From Leuconostocaceae bacterium ESL0723 (GTDB lineage: Bacteria > Bacillota > Bacilli > Lactobacillales > Lactobacillaceae), in assembly GCA_029392055.1 (NCBI GenBank), contig CP113928.1, positions 618,501-682,500 of the forward strand: a stretch of DNA of 64,000 nucleotides. Reading direction: 5' to 3'. The notes under the pieces are model-generated. The model searched no databases. It saw nothing but the letters and a program-made list of their open reading frames with translations, and had not been told where the DNA came from. Each line of letters opens with the position of its first letter. Position 1 is the first letter of the stretch. A program made the position numbers and the translations under genes. Positions 62,518-64,000 of the stretch are shown here, piece after piece.

Positions 62518-63643
62518 GCAAATTCAGTTAAGACCGGTAGCGCTGCCCCTGGTGCAACCTTTTGTGACCGCTCAATCCACTATGACAAAACGGCCATTAA
62601 CCCTGGTGGCAGTCCAGGTTGCCGACACACGGGGTGAGGGGAGTGCCTGGGGCTATGGCGAGGTCCAATCCTTTGACCAGGTCGGTTACAGTCCAGAAAC
62701 CCAGAACTTGAGCCGGCAATTTTTAAGCCAGGAATTGGGGCCAGCCTTGTTGGGGCAGACCTTTAGCAATCTTACAGAGGTTTTGAGGATGCTGCAGGCC
62801 GGCTCCAAGGGTTACTCCTTTGCTCGGGCCGGCTTAGAAACGGCGCTTTGGGATGCCTGGGGTAAAATTCAAAACAAATCCCTGTCCACGATGTTAGGGG
62901 GAACCCAGACTCAAGTACCGGTCGGTATTGCCCTCGGTTTTCCAAAGGACAGCACTGTCTGGCGTAAAAAAATCGTAGCTGCCCAGCAACAGGGATATCA
63001 GCGGATTAAGTTAAAGTTGGTTGGTTCAGAATTTTCCCTGTCTGGGTTAATTGACCTGCTGGCCCAGTTTCCTAAACAGGCCTTTTCTTTGGATGCTAAT
63101 GAAAGTTTGACTGTTGATCAGGCGCTGAGTTTGAACCAGCTGCCAGATAACGTCCTCTTTGTTGAGCAGCCCTTACCAGCCGGTGCTGACTGGGAGCTAA
63201 CCACTATTCAGCAGCAATTACGCCTGCCAATCAGCCTGGACGAGTCCTTACGCAGTCTGTCTGATGTAAAACGGTTGCTGGCGATGGGAGCTGGGCGGGC
63301 AGTTACGGTTAAGGCCGGGATGTTAGGCGGAATTAGTGCAGCCAAAGACGCCCTACAGATTGCCCACCAGTACCAGGCCAGCGCCTGGGTAGGGGGCATG
63401 TTTGGATCAGGTTTAGGTCGCCATGTTGATTTGGCCCTGGCTAGCCTACCGGGTTGGGCTTACCCTGCTGACATTTCTGATAGTCGACGTTACTTTGAGA
63501 CTGACCTGATTAATGAGCAGCTGGTCGTCGAAGATGGCTTCCTACCGGTTCCTGACCGACCTGGTATCGGTGTGACAATGAGCTGGGGTAAGATTGAACA
63601 ACTACAAACAGGTCCAACTGAGGACATAAAAAAAAGCAGGTGA
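62504..63643 (+). CDS. menC: o-Succinylbenzoate synthase
   Basis: This enolase-superfamily enzyme dehydrates SHCHC to o-succinylbenzoate. The 379-residue protein has the catalytic Lys pair in IKLKLVG near residue 167, metal ligands in LDANES, EQPLP and DESLRS, and the second catalytic Lys in VKAGMLGG near 268. The ATG at 62504 fits the family start and overlaps menH by 14 bases; the longer in-frame start at 62483 is not supported. menE, menB and menA are not in the window. Confidence 0.93.
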   Translation: MFLIKQIQLRPVALPLVQPFVTAQSTMTKRPLTLVAVQVADTRGEGSAWGYGEVQSFDQVGYSPETQNLSRQFLSQELGPALLGQTFSNLTEVLRMLQAGSKGYSFARAGLETALWDAWGKIQNKSLSTMLGGTQTQVPVGIALGFPKDSTVWRKKIVAAQQQGYQRIKLKLVGSEFSLSGLIDLLAQFPKQAFSLDANESLTVDQALSLNQLPDNVLFVEQPLPAGADWELTTIQQQLRLPISLDESLRSLSDVKRLLAMGAGRAVTVKAGMLGGISAAKDALQIAHQYQASAWVGGMFGSGLGRHVDLALASLPGWAYPADISDSRRYFETDLINEQLVVEDGFLPVPDRPGIGVTMSWGKIEQLQTGPTEDIKKSR

Positions 63644-63666
63644 CGTAAAAGTCACTTGCTTTTTTA
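63630..63666. terminator. Bidirectional terminator after menC
   Basis: AAAAAGCAGGTGAC-GTAAAA-GTCACTTGCTTTTTT, shared with the convergent dehydrogenase gene. Confidence 0.92.
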
Positions 63667-63681
63667 TTAAGGGGCAGGGAA

Positions 63682-64000
<319 letters not shown>

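Overview
The window is chromosomal core DNA of a lactic acid bacterium (Lactobacillales, family Lactobacillaceae). The protein families fit best with the heterofermentative Leuconostoc/Weissella-like branch, but the genus is an inference. Evidence includes Gram-positive AAGGAGG ribosome-binding sites, a PyrR-attenuated pyr operon, T-box control of aminoacyl-tRNA synthetase genes, mevalonate-pathway HMG-CoA synthase, two-subunit glycyl-tRNA synthetase and a LexA box of the Gram-positive type. Base composition looks balanced (near half GC by eye). I saw no rRNA, tRNA, CRISPR array, insertion sequence or prophage. Genes are tightly packed and no gene-free gap exceeds about 240 bases.

Layout. 0-6.7 kb: coaBC, a DUF2187 protein, T-box/argS, a class A penicillin-binding protein, a YlbF/YheA-family protein and a signal peptidase-like protein. 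6.7-14.7 kb: PyrR-type attenuator and pyrB-pyrC-carA-carB-pyrF-pyrE. 14.7-18.7 kb: lexA, yneF, plsC, a TrmN6-like methyltransferase, a GIY-YIG protein and a mini-NfeD/SPFH pair. 18.8-26.7 kb: rpsB, tsf, pyrH, frr, then a glycine T-box driving a DUF2130 gene and glyQS. 26.7-38.3 kb: lepA, an MDR oxidoreductase, prmA, rsmE, a membrane protein, an ABC-F ATPase, mvaS, a nucleoside deoxyribosyltransferase, an ACT protein, a UPF0210 protein, a small basic protein and xerC. 38.3-40.9 kb: an aldose epimerase and a heme catalase behind a tandem palindromic operator. 40.9-49.5 kb: a complete shikimate/aromatic operon aroE-DAHP synthase-aroB-aroC-aroA-tyrA-aroK::chorismate mutase-BacA/PheA-like-aroD. 49.6-57.9 kb: iron alcohol dehydrogenase, amidase, pyrD, a second ABC-F, dprA and topA. 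58-63.6 kb: a ThiD/PdxK-like kinase and menF-menD-menH-menC. The right edge cuts a short-chain dehydrogenase.

How it fits together. The aro operon makes chorismate and carries it to prephenate, then towards tyrosine (TyrA) and probably phenylalanine (the BacA-like protein). The men genes draw on the same chorismate for menaquinone. With a heme catalase, this suggests a strain that can use oxygen when heme is supplied. The pyr operon lacks pyrD, which sits about 37 kb away under its own promoter.

The most unusual signals are: (i) a glycine T-box whose Stem I is reduced to a K-turn and a specifier-bearing apical loop, placed in front of a DUF2130 gene instead of directly in front of glyQS; (ii) a DAHP synthase with the metal-ligand Cys replaced by Asp; (iii) a signal peptidase I homologue with the catalytic Lys replaced by Gln; (iv) two identical-pattern TTATCA-N2-TGATAA palindromes over the catalase promoter; (v) a shikimate kinase-chorismate mutase fusion beside a short BacA-like protein in the PheA position; (vi) an ABC-F protein with one ATP site wholly degenerate; (vii) promoters placed so close to start codons that their transcripts should be leaderless.
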